DNA from: Gracilibacter sp. BRH_c7a
GTDB taxonomy: Bacteria > Bacillota > Desulfitobacteriia > Desulfitobacteriales > Syntrophobotulaceae
Direction: 5' to 3'
Assembly: GCA_001516055.1 (NCBI GenBank)
Contig: LOEZ01000017.1
Coordinates: 1 to 64,000 of the forward strand
DNA: 64,000 bases
In this document: positions 18,461 to 28,537 of the stretch, one piece after another
Layout of the letters: each line of letters begins with the position of its first letter
Numbering within the stretch: position 1 is the first letter of the stretch
Program-made: the position numbers and the translations under genes
The notes under the pieces: generated by a model
Told to the model about the DNA's origin: nothing
Seen by the model: only the letters and a program-made list of their open reading frames with translations
The model's database searches: none

Positions 18461-18803
18461 CTTTCACTCCAACTTCTCGTAATAGTTTGGAAATATGGGC
18501 CCCGTGCTCAATCGACTGGTCATATCTGAATGATATCTCAGGAACATAACGAAGACGAATGTTTTTACCAAGTTCACTTCGTATAAAACCTGAAGCACGT
18601 GTCAGTACATCCATACTACTCTTAATTTCTTCTTCTTTGCCTAAAATACTTACGAATACCTTAGCATGTCGTAAATCCTCAGCGACTTCAACATCGGTTA
18701 CTGTTACGAAGCCTAAACGGGGATCCTTGATATCTTCTCTTATCATTTTGGAGACTTCTTCTTTAATTGACTCACCCAACCTAGAAGCCCTGTGCTTAAC
18801 CAT
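18420..18803 (-). CDS. rbfA: Ribosome-binding factor A
   Basis: A 127-aa KH-fold factor for 16S rRNA maturation and 30S assembly. It shows the family features HRASRLGESIKEEVS at the N-terminus, DPRLGFVTVTDVE and VPEISFRYDQSIEHG. The C-terminus is acidic (DSADADAEESNE) and overlaps nrnA. It follows infB by 19 bases; the ylxP gene that often lies between them is absent. Confidence 0.96.
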   Translation of the reverse strand: MVKHRASRLGESIKEEVSKMIREDIKDPRLGFVTVTDVEVAEDLRHAKVFVSILGKEEEIKSSMDVLTRASGFIRSELGKNIRLRYVPEISFRYDQSIEHGAHISKLLREVGVKGDSADADAEESNE

Positions 18804-18822
18804 AATATTCCCTCCAATGATG

Positions 18823-21819
18823 CTAAAGTTCTCTCTTAACTTCCTCTATGGTGAAGGCTTCTAAGATATCTCCTTCTTTAATATCATTAAAGTTTCTCAG
18901 TCCAATACCGCATTCATATCCTTCAGCAACTTCTTTAACATCATCTTTAAAGCGTCTAAGAGATTCAATATCTGCCTCGTTAATAACTTTACCATCTCTT
19001 ACAACTCTAATCTTTGAAGAGCGGAATATTTTACCTTCTGTTAGATAACTACCAGCTACAGTTCCAATCTTCGGCACCTTGAATACCTGACGTACTTCTG
19101 CTTTACCTTGAACAACTTCTTTATAATCAGGATCAAGCAACCCTTCCATCGCTGCTTTGACATCTTCAATAGCATCATAGATAACTCTATACAGCCTTAT
19201 GTCGACTCCTTGCATATCCGCTGTAGACTTAATATTGGAATCGTGACGAACATTGAAGCCAATTATTATGGCGTTAGAAGCAGCAGCAAGCATGACGTCT
19301 GATTCGCTGATGGTTCCTACTCCACCATGGATAATATTTACTCTTACTTCTGAAGTACTGAGTTTATCTAGAGATTGCTTTATGGCTTCAACTGAACCTT
19401 GGACATCACCTTTGATAATAATGTTTAGGTCCTTTATTTCGCCTTCTTTAATTTTATCAAACAAATCTTCTAAGTTTAGTTTTGATTTTTGTTTAATCTC
19501 TTCGGCTTTGCGTTCATCTAAACGAGCATCGGTGACATTACGTGCAAGTTTTTCATCATTAACAACGTTAAAGATTTCCCCTGCTTGAGGAGCGACTGAC
19601 AGACCTTGAACCTCTACAGGCATGGAGGGGCCTGCCTTTTTAACATTTCGTCCTTTATCATCAACCATCGCTCTAATTCTGCCAAACGAATGTCCAGCAA
19701 CAATAATATCTCCAATATTTAGCGTACCTTTAGAGACTAAGATAGTTGCCACCGGGCCCTTGCCCTTATCTAGTTTGGCTTCGATAACTGTTCCGGTAGC
19801 CTGCCTGTTAGGGTTGGCTTTTAATTCTTTTACTTCAGCCACTAAAAGAATCATTTCCAATAAAGACTCAATATTGGTCCTTGTTATGGCAGAAACAGGT
19901 ACTGCGATAGTATCTCCGCCCCATTCTTCGACCACCAAGCCATGTTCAGTTAATTCTTGTTTAACTTTATCAGGATTAGCATTTTCCTTATCTATTTTAT
20001 TTATAGCAACTACTATTGGTACATTAGCAGCTTTAGCATGATTGATAGCTTCAACTGTTTGAGGCTTGATGCCATCATCTGCTGCCACCACGAGGATAGC
20101 AATATCCGTAACTTGTGCTCCCCTGGCCCTCATTGCTGTAAATGCTTCATGACCGGGAGTATCAAGGAAAGTAATTTTTTGATTCTTTATTTCAACTTGA
20201 TAAGCACCAATATGCTGAGTTATGCCTCCCGCTTCTGATGCTGTGACATTAGCTGAACGTATGGCATCAAGTAATGAAGTTTTACCATGATCAACATGTC
20301 CCATAACGGTAACAACAGGTGGACGTAGCTTCAGGTCTTCTTCCTTGTCCTCGATGTCATCTATTACTGCCATAGATTTTTCAATTTTTACTTCAACGGT
20401 TACACCCATTTCTGTTGCAACAATCGTAGCAGTTTCTGCATCAAGTTCCTGATTGATTGTTACCATAACACCTAGTTTCATCAATTCCTTAATGACTTCA
20501 CTAGCTTTACGGCTCATCCTCGAAGCTAATTCCTGAACTGATATCGTTTCTGGAATAACGATATGTTTCGGAGTTGGTTCTTTCTTTTCTATTGGTTGAG
20601 GCTTCTCATTCTTTCTAAGGATATTATTAAAATCCTTTTCCATACCACGTTTCTTTTCGAACACATAGTCTTTCTGATGAGCCTTCTTCTTATCGGGTGG
20701 TTGACGTTTTACCGGTTGTTCAGCAACTGTTAGTTCAACTGATTTACCTTCAATCTTAATCTTTTGCATCTGAGGTGCTTTTTTGTCTTGACCAGGACGC
20801 TGGCCTTGACCAGGCCTTCTTCCATCACCCGCTGGACGTTGGAAAGGTTGCTGACGATCCCCGGAAGGTCTTTGTCCTTGCGGTCTAGCATCTCCAAACG
20901 GTCTTTGTCCTTGTGGTCTCGGTGGTCCGGGTGGTCTTTGACCTTGTGGTCTTCCGTCTCCAAATGGTCTTTGTCCTTGACCTTGTGGCCTTCCATCTCC
21001 AAATGGTCTTTGTCCTTGCGGTCTTTGCTCTCCAAATGGCCTTTGACCTTGTGGTCTTGGTGGACCGGGTGGTCTTTCACCTTGTGGTCTTGGCGGGCCA
21101 GGGGGTCTTTGACCCTGTGGTCTTGGTGCTCCGAATGGTCTTTCACCTTGTGGTCTTGGTGGACCGGGTGGCCTATCACCTTGTGGTCTTGGTGCTCCAG
21201 GCGGTCTTTGACCCTGTGGTCTTGGCGCTCCGAGTGGTCTTTCACCTTGTGGTCTTGGTGGACCGGGTGGTCTTTCACCTTGTGGTCTTGGTGGACCGGG
21301 CGGTCTTTGACCTTGTGGTCTTGGCTCTCCGGGCGGCCTTTGCCCTTGTGGTCTTGGTGGACCGGGTGGTCTTTCACCTTGTGGTCTTGGTGAACCGGGT
21401 GGTCTTTCACCTTGTGGTCTTGGTGCTCCGGGCGGTCTTTCACCTTGTGGTCTTGGTGCTCCAGGCGGTCTTTGACCTTGTGGTCTTGGCTCTCCAGGTG
21501 GTCTTTGACTCTGTGGCCTTGGTTCTCCGGGTGGTCTTTGACTCTGTGGCCTTGGTTCTTCGGACGGTCTTTGTTCCGGATCTTCTTTGGATTTAATTGG
21601 TCGTTGGGATTGTGAAACATCTTCTGCTTTTTCAGCACCCGTTTGTCCTTTTGGGGAAGTCTTTTTGGAAAGAGTATTTTTCACTGTTTTGGCATCTTCG
21701 TTGTTAATAACGCTAAGATGATTTTTAACAGATACACCCATATCCTGTAATTTATCTATAAGTTCTTTGCTAGATATTTTCAATTCTTTAGCCAGTTCAT
21801 GGACTCGAATGTTGGTCAC
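18823..21819 (-). CDS. infB: Translation initiation factor IF-2 with long tandem-repeat linker
   Basis: GTPase that places initiator tRNA on the 30S subunit. The 998-aa protein has an IF2N domain (1-50), a proline/arginine/glutamine/glycine repeat region (about 80-345), a second IF2N-like segment near 430, the G domain with GHVDHGKT (about 506) and NKID, and domains II to IV. The repeat region has about 22 copies of an 11-residue unit of the form RPPGxPRPQGx. GTG start behind GGAGGTGAC. The long open frames on other strands here are by-products of the DNA repeat. Confidence 0.97.
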   Translation of the reverse strand: MTNIRVHELAKELKISSKELIDKLQDMGVSVKNHLSVINNEDAKTVKNTLSKKTSPKGQTGAEKAEDVSQSQRPIKSKEDPEQRPSEEPRPQSQRPPGEPRPQSQRPPGEPRPQGQRPPGAPRPQGERPPGAPRPQGERPPGSPRPQGERPPGPPRPQGQRPPGEPRPQGQRPPGPPRPQGERPPGPPRPQGERPLGAPRPQGQRPPGAPRPQGDRPPGPPRPQGERPFGAPRPQGQRPPGPPRPQGERPPGPPRPQGQRPFGEQRPQGQRPFGDGRPQGQGQRPFGDGRPQGQRPPGPPRPQGQRPFGDARPQGQRPSGDRQQPFQRPAGDGRRPGQGQRPGQDKKAPQMQKIKIEGKSVELTVAEQPVKRQPPDKKKAHQKDYVFEKKRGMEKDFNNILRKNEKPQPIEKKEPTPKHIVIPETISVQELASRMSRKASEVIKELMKLGVMVTINQELDAETATIVATEMGVTVEVKIEKSMAVIDDIEDKEEDLKLRPPVVTVMGHVDHGKTSLLDAIRSANVTASEAGGITQHIGAYQVEIKNQKITFLDTPGHEAFTAMRARGAQVTDIAILVVAADDGIKPQTVEAINHAKAANVPIVVAINKIDKENANPDKVKQELTEHGLVVEEWGGDTIAVPVSAITRTNIESLLEMILLVAEVKELKANPNRQATGTVIEAKLDKGKGPVATILVSKGTLNIGDIIVAGHSFGRIRAMVDDKGRNVKKAGPSMPVEVQGLSVAPQAGEIFNVVNDEKLARNVTDARLDERKAEEIKQKSKLNLEDLFDKIKEGEIKDLNIIIKGDVQGSVEAIKQSLDKLSTSEVRVNIIHGGVGTISESDVMLAAASNAIIIGFNVRHDSNIKSTADMQGVDIRLYRVIYDAIEDVKAAMEGLLDPDYKEVVQGKAEVRQVFKVPKIGTVAGSYLTEGKIFRSSKIRVVRDGKVINEADIESLRRFKDDVKEVAEGYECGIGLRNFNDIKEGDILEAFTIEEVKREL
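20785..21580. repeat. 33-bp coding tandem repeat in infB
   Basis: About 22 imperfect copies of a 33-base unit encode the 11-residue IF-2 linker unit. Codon three of each unit varies (P, L, F, S, A) as does codon five (P, A, E, S, D), while RPQG is nearly fixed. Neighbouring copies are often identical at the DNA level, so copy number probably changes by slippage or recombination. Confidence 0.9.
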
Positions 21820-21947
21820 ATTGTCACCTCCAAATAAAGAGAATAAAAATATAATCGTTCACTCCTTAAATCAAATTAAGTTCATTTTTCAGTATGGTTA
21901 TTATAATCTGTATGTTTAAATAAAAGTAAACAGATATACCCCCCTAC

Positions 21948-22253
21948 CTATATGGTGTTATCTCTTTCCTTTATAATTGCTTCTGCAAAACCTTTATCGG
22001 CAATAAGCACTATGGATCTGGGCGAGATACCTAGCGATGATCCTAACTCTTCTTTACTTCCGCCGATAATTATAGGTATTTTTAATTCTTGGGACCATTT
22101 TTCAAATTTAGTTAATGCACTTCGTGAATCTTCAGCAATTATTACTAAATCACCTTTTTTTTTCTTTAGTAAGGCTTCTACTTGAGATTCTCCTGAATAA
22201 ATTTTACCAGCTTTTCTAGCTAACCCTAGTAAAGATTTCATTTTTGGGTTCAA
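21948..22253 (-). CDS. ylxQ: L7Ae/YlxQ-family RNA-binding protein
   Basis: A 101-aa protein of the L7Ae/L30e/Gadd45 fold. The family core is visible: KSLLGLARKAGKIYSGE, the ALLKKKKGDLVIIAEDS segment and SKEELGSSLG. Such proteins bind kink-turn RNA; YlxQ's own target is not settled. TTG start overlaps the ylxR stop by four bases (TTGA). It sits in the nusA-ylxR-ylxQ-infB cluster. Confidence 0.9.
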   Translation of the reverse strand: MNPKMKSLLGLARKAGKIYSGESQVEALLKKKKGDLVIIAEDSRSALTKFEKWSQELKIPIIIGGSKEELGSSLGISPRSIVLIADKGFAEAIIKERDNTI

Positions 22254-22516
22254 GAAGAATTCAACTGCCTTTCTATTTCATTTAAAGTTTCATTAGAAAG
22301 CTTTATCCCAAAATTTTTTTCGAATCTTTTGTACTTTATAGCCTTAGTCAGGCAATCCTGTTGTGAGCAGATATAGGCTCCTCTGCCATTTTTTTTAGAA
22401 GTCAAATCAAATTCTAAAACTCCCTCGGGTGTTTTTACAATCCTCAATAATTCTTTTTTGGGTTTCATTTCCTGACATCCGAGGCACATCCTCAGAGGGA
22501 TTTTATTTTTTTTCAT
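22250..22516 (-). CDS. ylxR: YlxR (RnpM) RNA-binding protein
   Basis: A small (88 aa) YlxR-fold protein, reported in B. subtilis to modulate RNase P (RnpM). It has the signature MCLGCQEMKPKKELLRI and GRGAYIC, with two C-x-x-C-like cysteine pairs. I place the start at the ATG at 22516, 6 bases after AAGGTGATC, rather than the GTG three codons upstream that is part of that site. It is 76 bases after nusA. Confidence 0.92.
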   Translation of the reverse strand: MKKNKIPLRMCLGCQEMKPKKELLRIVKTPEGVLEFDLTSKKNGRGAYICSQQDCLTKAIKYKRFEKNFGIKLSNETLNEIERQLNSS

Positions 22517-22592
22517 CTGGATCACCTTCCAGGATTCACATATTTAGTATTATTAGTTTATCAAAAATTAATTACTTGATGTAAGCTAGGTT

Positions 22593-24125
22593 TTATGACT
22601 TGGCCTTTTTACTTCTGGTCTTTTTGGGCTTCGGTTGCTCTTCTTTATTATCATTGTCCAAGACTTCAGGTTCGATGTCAGCTAATTCGTCTGAACCTTG
22701 ACCTACAACATACTCTTCATGTGCGCCTTCTTCATCTTCGTATACAACACCATCGTATTCTTCATCTGCATATTCTACTTGATCATAAGCTTCATCACTA
22801 TACTCGGTATCTTCATACTCTTCTTCGGTATACTCTGTATCTTCATCATACTCTTCTTCAACATACTCTGTGTCATCATATTCTTCATCTGTATACTCTG
22901 CTTCATCATATTCTTCTGCAGCATACTCTGCATCATCGTACTCTTCTTCAGCGTATTCTACATCATCATACCCTTCATATTCACCCTCAGCATACTCATC
23001 ATATTCCTCGTATTCGCCATCCTGATAGTTTTCGTAGTCTGAATCATAGTATTCATCATTCTCGTCGAGGGCTTCTGGAATTAGATTTTGAGCAATTGCC
23101 TGAGTTTCATTCTTAATGTCTATTTTCCAACCAGTAAGTTTTGCGGCTAATCTAGCATTTTGTCCTTCTTTGCCAATTGCCAGCGAAAGTTGGTAGTCAG
23201 GCACGATGACAAGCGTTACTTTGTCTTCTGGTTTAGGGTAAACACCTAAAACTTTGGCTGGCGAAAGAGCATTTGAGACAAATTCTATTGGATCGGTTGA
23301 CCAATTAATAATATCCATTTTTTCGCCTTTAAGCTCATTTACGATGTTTTGAACTCTACTGCCTTTTGGTCCTACGCAAGCTCCAACTGGATCGACATTG
23401 TTATCTTTTGAATAAACCGCAATTTTAGACCTTGCTCCTGCTTCTCTAGCAACAGCTTTAATCTCCACAATCCCATCATGGATTTCTGGTACTTCAAGTT
23501 CGAACAATCTTTTAATAAGACCGGGATGTGTTCTGGAAAGTAGTATTTGAGGTCCTTTGGTTGTTTTTTTGACTTCGACTACATATGTTTTAATTCTTTC
23601 AAACGGTTGATAGTTCTCTCCTTGTATCTGTTCTGAAGCAGGTAACACAGCTTCAATTTTCCCAAGATCAACTATCACGTTTCTTTGTTCATAACGTTGG
23701 ACTACCCCTGTAACAATATCCGCTTCACGATTGATATATTCATCATAAATCATCCCTCGTTCAGCTTCTCGTATTCTTTGAACGACAACTTGCTTAGCTG
23801 TCTGAGCCGCTATCCTTCCAAATTCGCGAGGAGTAACCTCAGACTCGACGATGTCCTCTAAAGAATAATTAGGGTCTATCTTCTGCGCATCTTCTAAAGA
23901 TATTTGGGCTCTTGGGTCTTCAACAGTTTCGGCTACATTCTTACGAGCATAGACTTTGATCTCCCCGGTAAGGCGATCTATATGAATTCTTACATTCTGC
24001 AAAGAAGAAAAATTCTTTTTATAGGCCGAAATAAGAGCAGCTTCAATAGCCTCGAATAATATTTCCGCAGAAACACCCTTTTCTTTTTCTAATTCATGAA
24101 TAGCTTCAATGAACTCCATGTTCAT
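22593..24125 (-). CDS. nusA: Transcription factor NusA with acidic tyrosine-rich tail
   Basis: Elongation factor that binds RNA polymerase and modulates pausing, termination and antitermination. The N-terminal domain (1-125), S1 (about 130-200) and two KH domains (about 205-345, with [10 protein letters not shown] and [16 protein letters not shown]) are normal. From about residue 357 the protein runs into some 120 residues of repeated E/D/Y units (DxEYxEEEYD type) and ends in a basic tail ([12 protein letters not shown]). Typical Firmicute NusA ends near residue 350-370, so the tail is extra. ATG behind GGGGGG. Confidence 0.96.
   Translation of the reverse strand: MNMEFIEAIHELEKEKGVSAEILFEAIEAALISAYKKNFSSLQNVRIHIDRLTGEIKVYARKNVAETVEDPRAQISLEDAQKIDPNYSLEDIVESEVTPREFGRIAAQTAKQVVVQRIREAERGMIYDEYINREADIVTGVVQRYEQRNVIVDLGKIEAVLPASEQIQGENYQPFERIKTYVVEVKKTTKGPQILLSRTHPGLIKRLFELEVPEIHDGIVEIKAVAREAGARSKIAVYSKDNNVDPVGACVGPKGSRVQNIVNELKGEKMDIINWSTDPIEFVSNALSPAKVLGVYPKPEDKVTLVIVPDYQLSLAIGKEGQNARLAAKLTGWKIDIKNETQAIAQNLIPEALDENDEYYDSDYENYQDGEYEEYDEYAEGEYEGYDDVEYAEEEYDDAEYAAEEYDEAEYTDEEYDDTEYVEEEYDEDTEYTEEEYEDTEYSDEAYDQVEYADEEYDGVVYEDEEGAHEEYVVGQGSDELADIEPEVLDNDNKEEQPKPKKTRSKKAKS
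22680..23060. repeat. Coding tandem repeat for the NusA acidic tail
   Basis: About a dozen imperfect 27-30 base units encode E, D and Y almost exclusively. The complement strand consequently shows long spurious open frames. It resembles the infB repeat in being an in-frame expansion in a disordered part. Confidence 0.85.
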
Positions 24126-24149
24126 TTACTTCAATCCCCCCTTTTCAAA

Positions 24150-24608
24150 TTAAAACTCAAAAGTAAGATGCGCTCTTTCGACAAGCTCTATAGGAATAGC
24201 TATTTCCTTTTTGTTATATTCCAAAACTACTTTATCATCTATTAACCCTTTTAGTATTCCTGTAAACCGAGAATAACCCTCAATTTCTGTTGTCGAATTA
24301 ACACTCACCAGCTCTCCTTTGAATTTTTCATAATCTTCTTTTTTGCGAAGTGGTCTTTCAATGCCAGGTGAAGATACTTCGAGCATATAAGCCTGGGATA
24401 TTATATTTTCATTATCCAACGACTCACTAACTCTTTGACTGACAGCTGCACAGTCATCAATATCCACGCCGCCTTCTTTGTCTATGTAAATCCTTAGAAA
24501 CCAGTGAGTACCTTCCTTGACATATTCTACATCAACTAATTCCAGACCCAGCTCTGTAACTTGAGGCTCAAGCAATTGTCTAGCTTTCATGACAAGATTT
24601 TTGCTCAT
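24150..24608 (-). CDS. rimP: Ribosome maturation factor RimP
   Basis: A 152-aa protein for 30S maturation, with the family's VEYVKEGTHWFLRIYIDKEGGVDIDDCA (split across about residues 28-55) and EVSSPGIERPLRK (about 83). It is the first gene of the rimP-nusA-ylxR-ylxQ-infB cluster and follows a terminator placed after polC. ATG behind AAAGGGG. Confidence 0.96.
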   Translation of the reverse strand: MSKNLVMKARQLLEPQVTELGLELVDVEYVKEGTHWFLRIYIDKEGGVDIDDCAAVSQRVSESLDNENIISQAYMLEVSSPGIERPLRKKEDYEKFKGELVSVNSTTEIEGYSRFTGILKGLIDDKVVLEYNKKEIAIPIELVERAHLTFEF

Positions 24609-24654
24609 ATACTTTACCCCTTTTTTAGATGTACTGTAAATCTAAACTTCTTAC

Positions 24655-24681
24655 AAATGAAAGAGTGGGGATTCCCCACTC
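24655..24681 (-). terminator. Terminator between polC and rimP
   Basis: GAGTGGG and CCCACTC form a compact stem (24663-24681), followed on the minus strand by CTTTCATTT. It lies about 80 bases past polC and probably ends the operon that contains proS and polC. Confidence 0.6.
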
Positions 24682-24760
24682 CAAGCTAAAAACGTGCTTC
24701 AAATAATTCCAGCTACTTAAATATATCATATACTCTTCCGGTCTGCAATATTCGTCCTAA

Positions 24761-27700
24761 CTAAAACAAACTTAGCTGATTTTTGTCAGGTAACCCTTTT
24801 AAGCATCCATGCTGCTGGAGTACTTCGATTACAGTCTTGCTCAATTTACCTTGAACTTGAAGGTCTTGGACTGAATTGATTACCCCTTGATCCCTTAGTT
24901 TAGCGATATTTGCGGCCGCATTCTTACCAAGTCCCTGGAGCGAGGAGAAAGGTGGGAGAATCCCTTCAGGTGTAACCTGAAAACTAGTGGCATCTGATTC
25001 CCATAAACTTACCTTACGCAGATTAATATTTCGACAATACATCTCTACAGCAATCTCTAAAATCGTCAATAAGTTTTTCTCTTTAGGACTAGCATTATTA
25101 CCTTTATTATTTATCTCTTTAATCGCTTCTCTGCATTTAGTCAACCCTTGAACAATTAGATCTGCATCGAACTCATCTGCCCTAACAGTGAAGAAAGTCG
25201 CATAAAAAGCTTCTGGATAATGGATTTTAAACCAGGCAATTCTAAAGGCCATAGTAACATAGGCAACAGCATGAGCTTTAGGAAACATATAGCTAATCTT
25301 TTGACAAGATTCAATATACCATTCGGGAACTTCGTGCTTTTGCATCTCCTCGATATCATCAGGTTTTAAACCCTTACCTTTACGCACAGCTTCCATAATA
25401 TTAAAGGCATGACTCGAATTTAATCCTTTTTGGATAAGATAGATCATTATATCATCACGGCAAGCAATAATCTCAGATATATCGGCCACTTTATCTAATA
25501 CTAAGTCTTGAGCATTCCCTACCCAAACGTTCGTACCATGAGAAAGACCGGAGACTCTCACTAGGTGAGAAAATGTCTGTGGTTTGATATCCTCCAACAT
25601 TTGCCTAACGAATTTTGTTCCGAATTCTGGGATACCCAACGTCCCTGTCTGAACTCCAATCTCTTTTGGGGTCACTCCCAGGGCTCCAGTTCCTGAAAAT
25701 AAGGAAAGTGTTTTCTGATCATCCAACCTTATTTTCTTGGCATCTACTCCCGTGAGATCTTCAAGCATCTTAATAGATGTTGGGTCGTCGTGACCAAGGA
25801 TATCCAGTTTGACTAGACGTCCGGATATGGAATGATAATCAAAATGGGTTGTAGTTATCTCAGATTTTGTATCATTGGCTGGTCTTTGCAAAGGAGTAAA
25901 ATCAAAGATATCACATTCTTTAGGGATAACCATTAGTCCTCCTGGATGTTGCCCAGTGGTTCGTTTTACCCCAGCACATCCTTGGACAAGTCTGTTGATT
26001 TCAGTCTGGTTATATTTAACTCCTCGTTCTTCTAAGTAATTCTTAACGAATCCAAAAGCTGTTTTTTCAGCCACAGTAGAAATAGTACCAGCTCTGAATA
26101 CATTTTCCTTCCCAAACAGTTCTTCAGTATATCTATGAGCTCTTGACTGGTATTCGCCAGAGAAATTGAGGTCGATATCGGGAACCTTATCACCTTTAAA
26201 ACCCAAGAAAGTTTCAAAAGGGATATTATGACCATCCTTTTCTAATTCCTTACCACATTTAGGACATTCCTTTTCCGGTAAGTCTACTCCGGAACCCACA
26301 CTACCATCAAGGATGAACTCAGAATATAAACACCCTTGATTTGGACATCTATAATGAGGAGGAAGTGGGTTGACTTCGGTAATGTCCGTAAATGTAGCAA
26401 CCAACGAAGATCCGACAGAGCCTCTAGACCCTACCAGATAACCATCATCGTTAGATTTCTTAACTAAAAGATGTGATATCAAATAGAGCACAGAGAATCC
26501 ATTGCCGATAATGGAGTCTAGTTCTTTTTGTAAAGCAGCACGCACCACTTCAGGGAGTGGATCACCATATAATCTATGAGCCTTCTCCCAAGACAGGGAT
26601 ATAATTTTGTCCGCAGCTCCTTCAATTTTTGGTTCAAAGAAATCATCTGGGAAAGGTTTTAATTCTTCTACTTCAGCAGCTATCTGTCTGGAATTAGTCA
26701 CTACAACTTTGTAAGCTTCTTCTTTTCCCAAATAAGCGAATTCCTCAAGCATCTCCTCTGTAGTTCTAAAGTATAACGGTGTTTGCTGATCGGCATCAGC
26801 GAAGCCTTTACCTGCTAGAAGTATCCGTCTATATACCTCATCTGTGTTATCTAAAAAATGCACATCACAAGTTGCTACTACAGGTTTACCTATATCTTTA
26901 CCTAATTGAACAATTTTACGATTTATTTCCTTGAGCTCATCGACATTTGCTATATCACCCCGGTTAACCAAGAACATATCATTAGCTATCGGTTGAATCT
27001 CTAGATAATCATAAAAAGAAGCTATTCTTGTTAGGTCATCAGGTGTGGCCGCTTGGAGGATAGCTCTATAAAGTTCTCCAGCTTCACAAGCAGACCCTAA
27101 AAGAAGCCCTTCTCTATGCGCCATAAGCAGAGAACGAGGAATTCGAGGGCGTCGATAGAAATGTTCGAGATGGGAATAAGTTACTAGCTTATAGAGATTT
27201 TTCAGGCCTATTTGGCTCTTAGCTAGAATTATAATATGATTTGCACGTTTACGGTTTAAATCATTTTCTTTTTCTTCTAAATCATCAACAAGGTAACCCT
27301 CCATACCTAGGATTACTTTAACACCAAATTTTTTCCCTGCTTCGGTAGCATCTGGGTAAGCCTGAACAACCCCATGGTCCGTAATCGCAATAGCCTCATG
27401 GCCCCATTCGCTTGCTCTCTTAATTAAGCTCTGAACTGATGAAAGTCCATCCATTTCCGACATCTTGGTATGAAGATGAAGTTCAACTCTTTTTTCTGAA
27501 GCATTGTCTTGGATTACCTTTGGCAAAACACTCATGATATCTCTAGGCATAAGGGTTAGTTCTGTGGTATAACGATCAAATTGGACCGGTCCTCTAATCT
27601 TGAGCCAATCTCCTTTGACTATTTTTATAGCACCCTGTCCTTCCTCCAAAAAAATCTTGCATCCGATAGAGTTAGTTTTATCTGTTATACCAAAAGTCAG

Positions 27701-28477
27701 AAGCTGTCTTCCACTCTTAAGCAGACGGATTTCAGCTTCACATACCTCACCTTCAACAATCACCTGTTTTTCTTCTTCCACAATATCTTTAAGTATACAA
27801 GGTGTCCCCTTGAATTCTTTCCCGTATAGAACGGTATTGGTCTTCAAATCCTGTTTTGCAGGCTTAGCTGCCAAGATTTCCTCAACAAATTTTCTCTCTT
27901 CTTTTTCTATATCCACATATATATTTTCATCATCAGCATCATCATCAATCTCCCAAATAACCTTGACTGTAAGTCTATATTTATCCTTGAAATAATCCTC
28001 AATAATATCCTTTTTTGTCTGACAGTACTCCATTGCCATAAGATTAGGCACAAATAATACAAGTCTGTTCTCTTCTACCTCATATCTAGCTTCAGAATTC
28101 AGCCATCCCTTGAGCGAAGGTACAATCTCCAATACCTCCAGGAGAATATCCTGCCAGTGATTATTACAGATATTGTCTAACGTGACTATTTCGGGGGAAC
28201 CTGTTTCAAGTGAAGATATTTCCTGTTGAGCGATCTTAATTTCAATCTTTATATTATTATCAAGCCTTGCCTCTAAAGATTTAGCAATTATTTGAAGTAA
28301 GTCTTTCTCTATAACACAAGAAGAGGAAAGGTGGAGTAACCATTTTCCTTCATTTGGAAAAACCTCCACCTGCTTGATTTCAATGTTCTCAATATAAGGA
28401 GCTAACTTAACGGCCACTTCTTGTGATAGTTCTTCAAAAAATATTGTTTCCCTTAGTTTAACAGCTGTATTTAACAC
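24761..28477 (-). CDS. polC: DNA polymerase III PolC, lacking the 3'-5' exonuclease domain
   Basis: Replicative polymerase of the Gram-positive C type. Visible in order: N-terminal domain, OB fold (about 215-310), PHP domain starting HLHTKMSEMDG (about 334), the PolC zinc cluster C..C...C..C (about 710-745), the catalytic PDIDLNFSGEYQ (about 765) and the PolC-type palm, fingers and C-terminal helix-hairpin-helix part. Standard PolC has an exonuclease inserted inside the PHP domain after GMEGYLVDD. Here that point (about residue 400) runs straight into HIIILAKSQIGLKNLY, and no FDxETTG motif occurs. Length 1238 aa against about 1430. GTG start behind GGAGGAG. Confidence 0.95.
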   Translation of the reverse strand: MLNTAVKLRETIFFEELSQEVAVKLAPYIENIEIKQVEVFPNEGKWLLHLSSSCVIEKDLLQIIAKSLEARLDNNIKIEIKIAQQEISSLETGSPEIVTLDNICNNHWQDILLEVLEIVPSLKGWLNSEARYEVEENRLVLFVPNLMAMEYCQTKKDIIEDYFKDKYRLTVKVIWEIDDDADDENIYVDIEKEERKFVEEILAAKPAKQDLKTNTVLYGKEFKGTPCILKDIVEEEKQVIVEGEVCEAEIRLLKSGRQLLTFGITDKTNSIGCKIFLEEGQGAIKIVKGDWLKIRGPVQFDRYTTELTLMPRDIMSVLPKVIQDNASEKRVELHLHTKMSEMDGLSSVQSLIKRASEWGHEAIAITDHGVVQAYPDATEAGKKFGVKVILGMEGYLVDDLEEKENDLNRKRANHIIILAKSQIGLKNLYKLVTYSHLEHFYRRPRIPRSLLMAHREGLLLGSACEAGELYRAILQAATPDDLTRIASFYDYLEIQPIANDMFLVNRGDIANVDELKEINRKIVQLGKDIGKPVVATCDVHFLDNTDEVYRRILLAGKGFADADQQTPLYFRTTEEMLEEFAYLGKEEAYKVVVTNSRQIAAEVEELKPFPDDFFEPKIEGAADKIISLSWEKAHRLYGDPLPEVVRAALQKELDSIIGNGFSVLYLISHLLVKKSNDDGYLVGSRGSVGSSLVATFTDITEVNPLPPHYRCPNQGCLYSEFILDGSVGSGVDLPEKECPKCGKELEKDGHNIPFETFLGFKGDKVPDIDLNFSGEYQSRAHRYTEELFGKENVFRAGTISTVAEKTAFGFVKNYLEERGVKYNQTEINRLVQGCAGVKRTTGQHPGGLMVIPKECDIFDFTPLQRPANDTKSEITTTHFDYHSISGRLVKLDILGHDDPTSIKMLEDLTGVDAKKIRLDDQKTLSLFSGTGALGVTPKEIGVQTGTLGIPEFGTKFVRQMLEDIKPQTFSHLVRVSGLSHGTNVWVGNAQDLVLDKVADISEIIACRDDIMIYLIQKGLNSSHAFNIMEAVRKGKGLKPDDIEEMQKHEVPEWYIESCQKISYMFPKAHAVAYVTMAFRIAWFKIHYPEAFYATFFTVRADEFDADLIVQGLTKCREAIKEINNKGNNASPKEKNLLTILEIAVEMYCRNINLRKVSLWESDATSFQVTPEGILPPFSSLQGLGKNAAANIAKLRDQGVINSVQDLQVQGKLSKTVIEVLQQHGCLKGLPDKNQLSLF

Positions 28478-28537
28478 GTATGTCTCCTCCAGAATAAAAC
28501 TAGCTACATATAAAAGTTAATCAATATTTTACTCTTA

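Noticed and set aside
20785-21580. Regular repeats resembling a CRISPR array
   Set aside because: The unit is contiguous, 33 bases, in frame and translated; there are no unique spacers and no cas genes.
20730-21638. Long open frames (up to 302 residues on minus and 227 on plus) overlapping infB
   Set aside because: They are out-of-frame readings of the 33-base tandem repeat, without ribosome sites or family features; the IF-2 frame explains the region.
22595-23116. 173-residue plus-strand frame opposite nusA
   Set aside because: It is the complement of the GAA/GAT/TAT repeats of the NusA tail and has no start signal.
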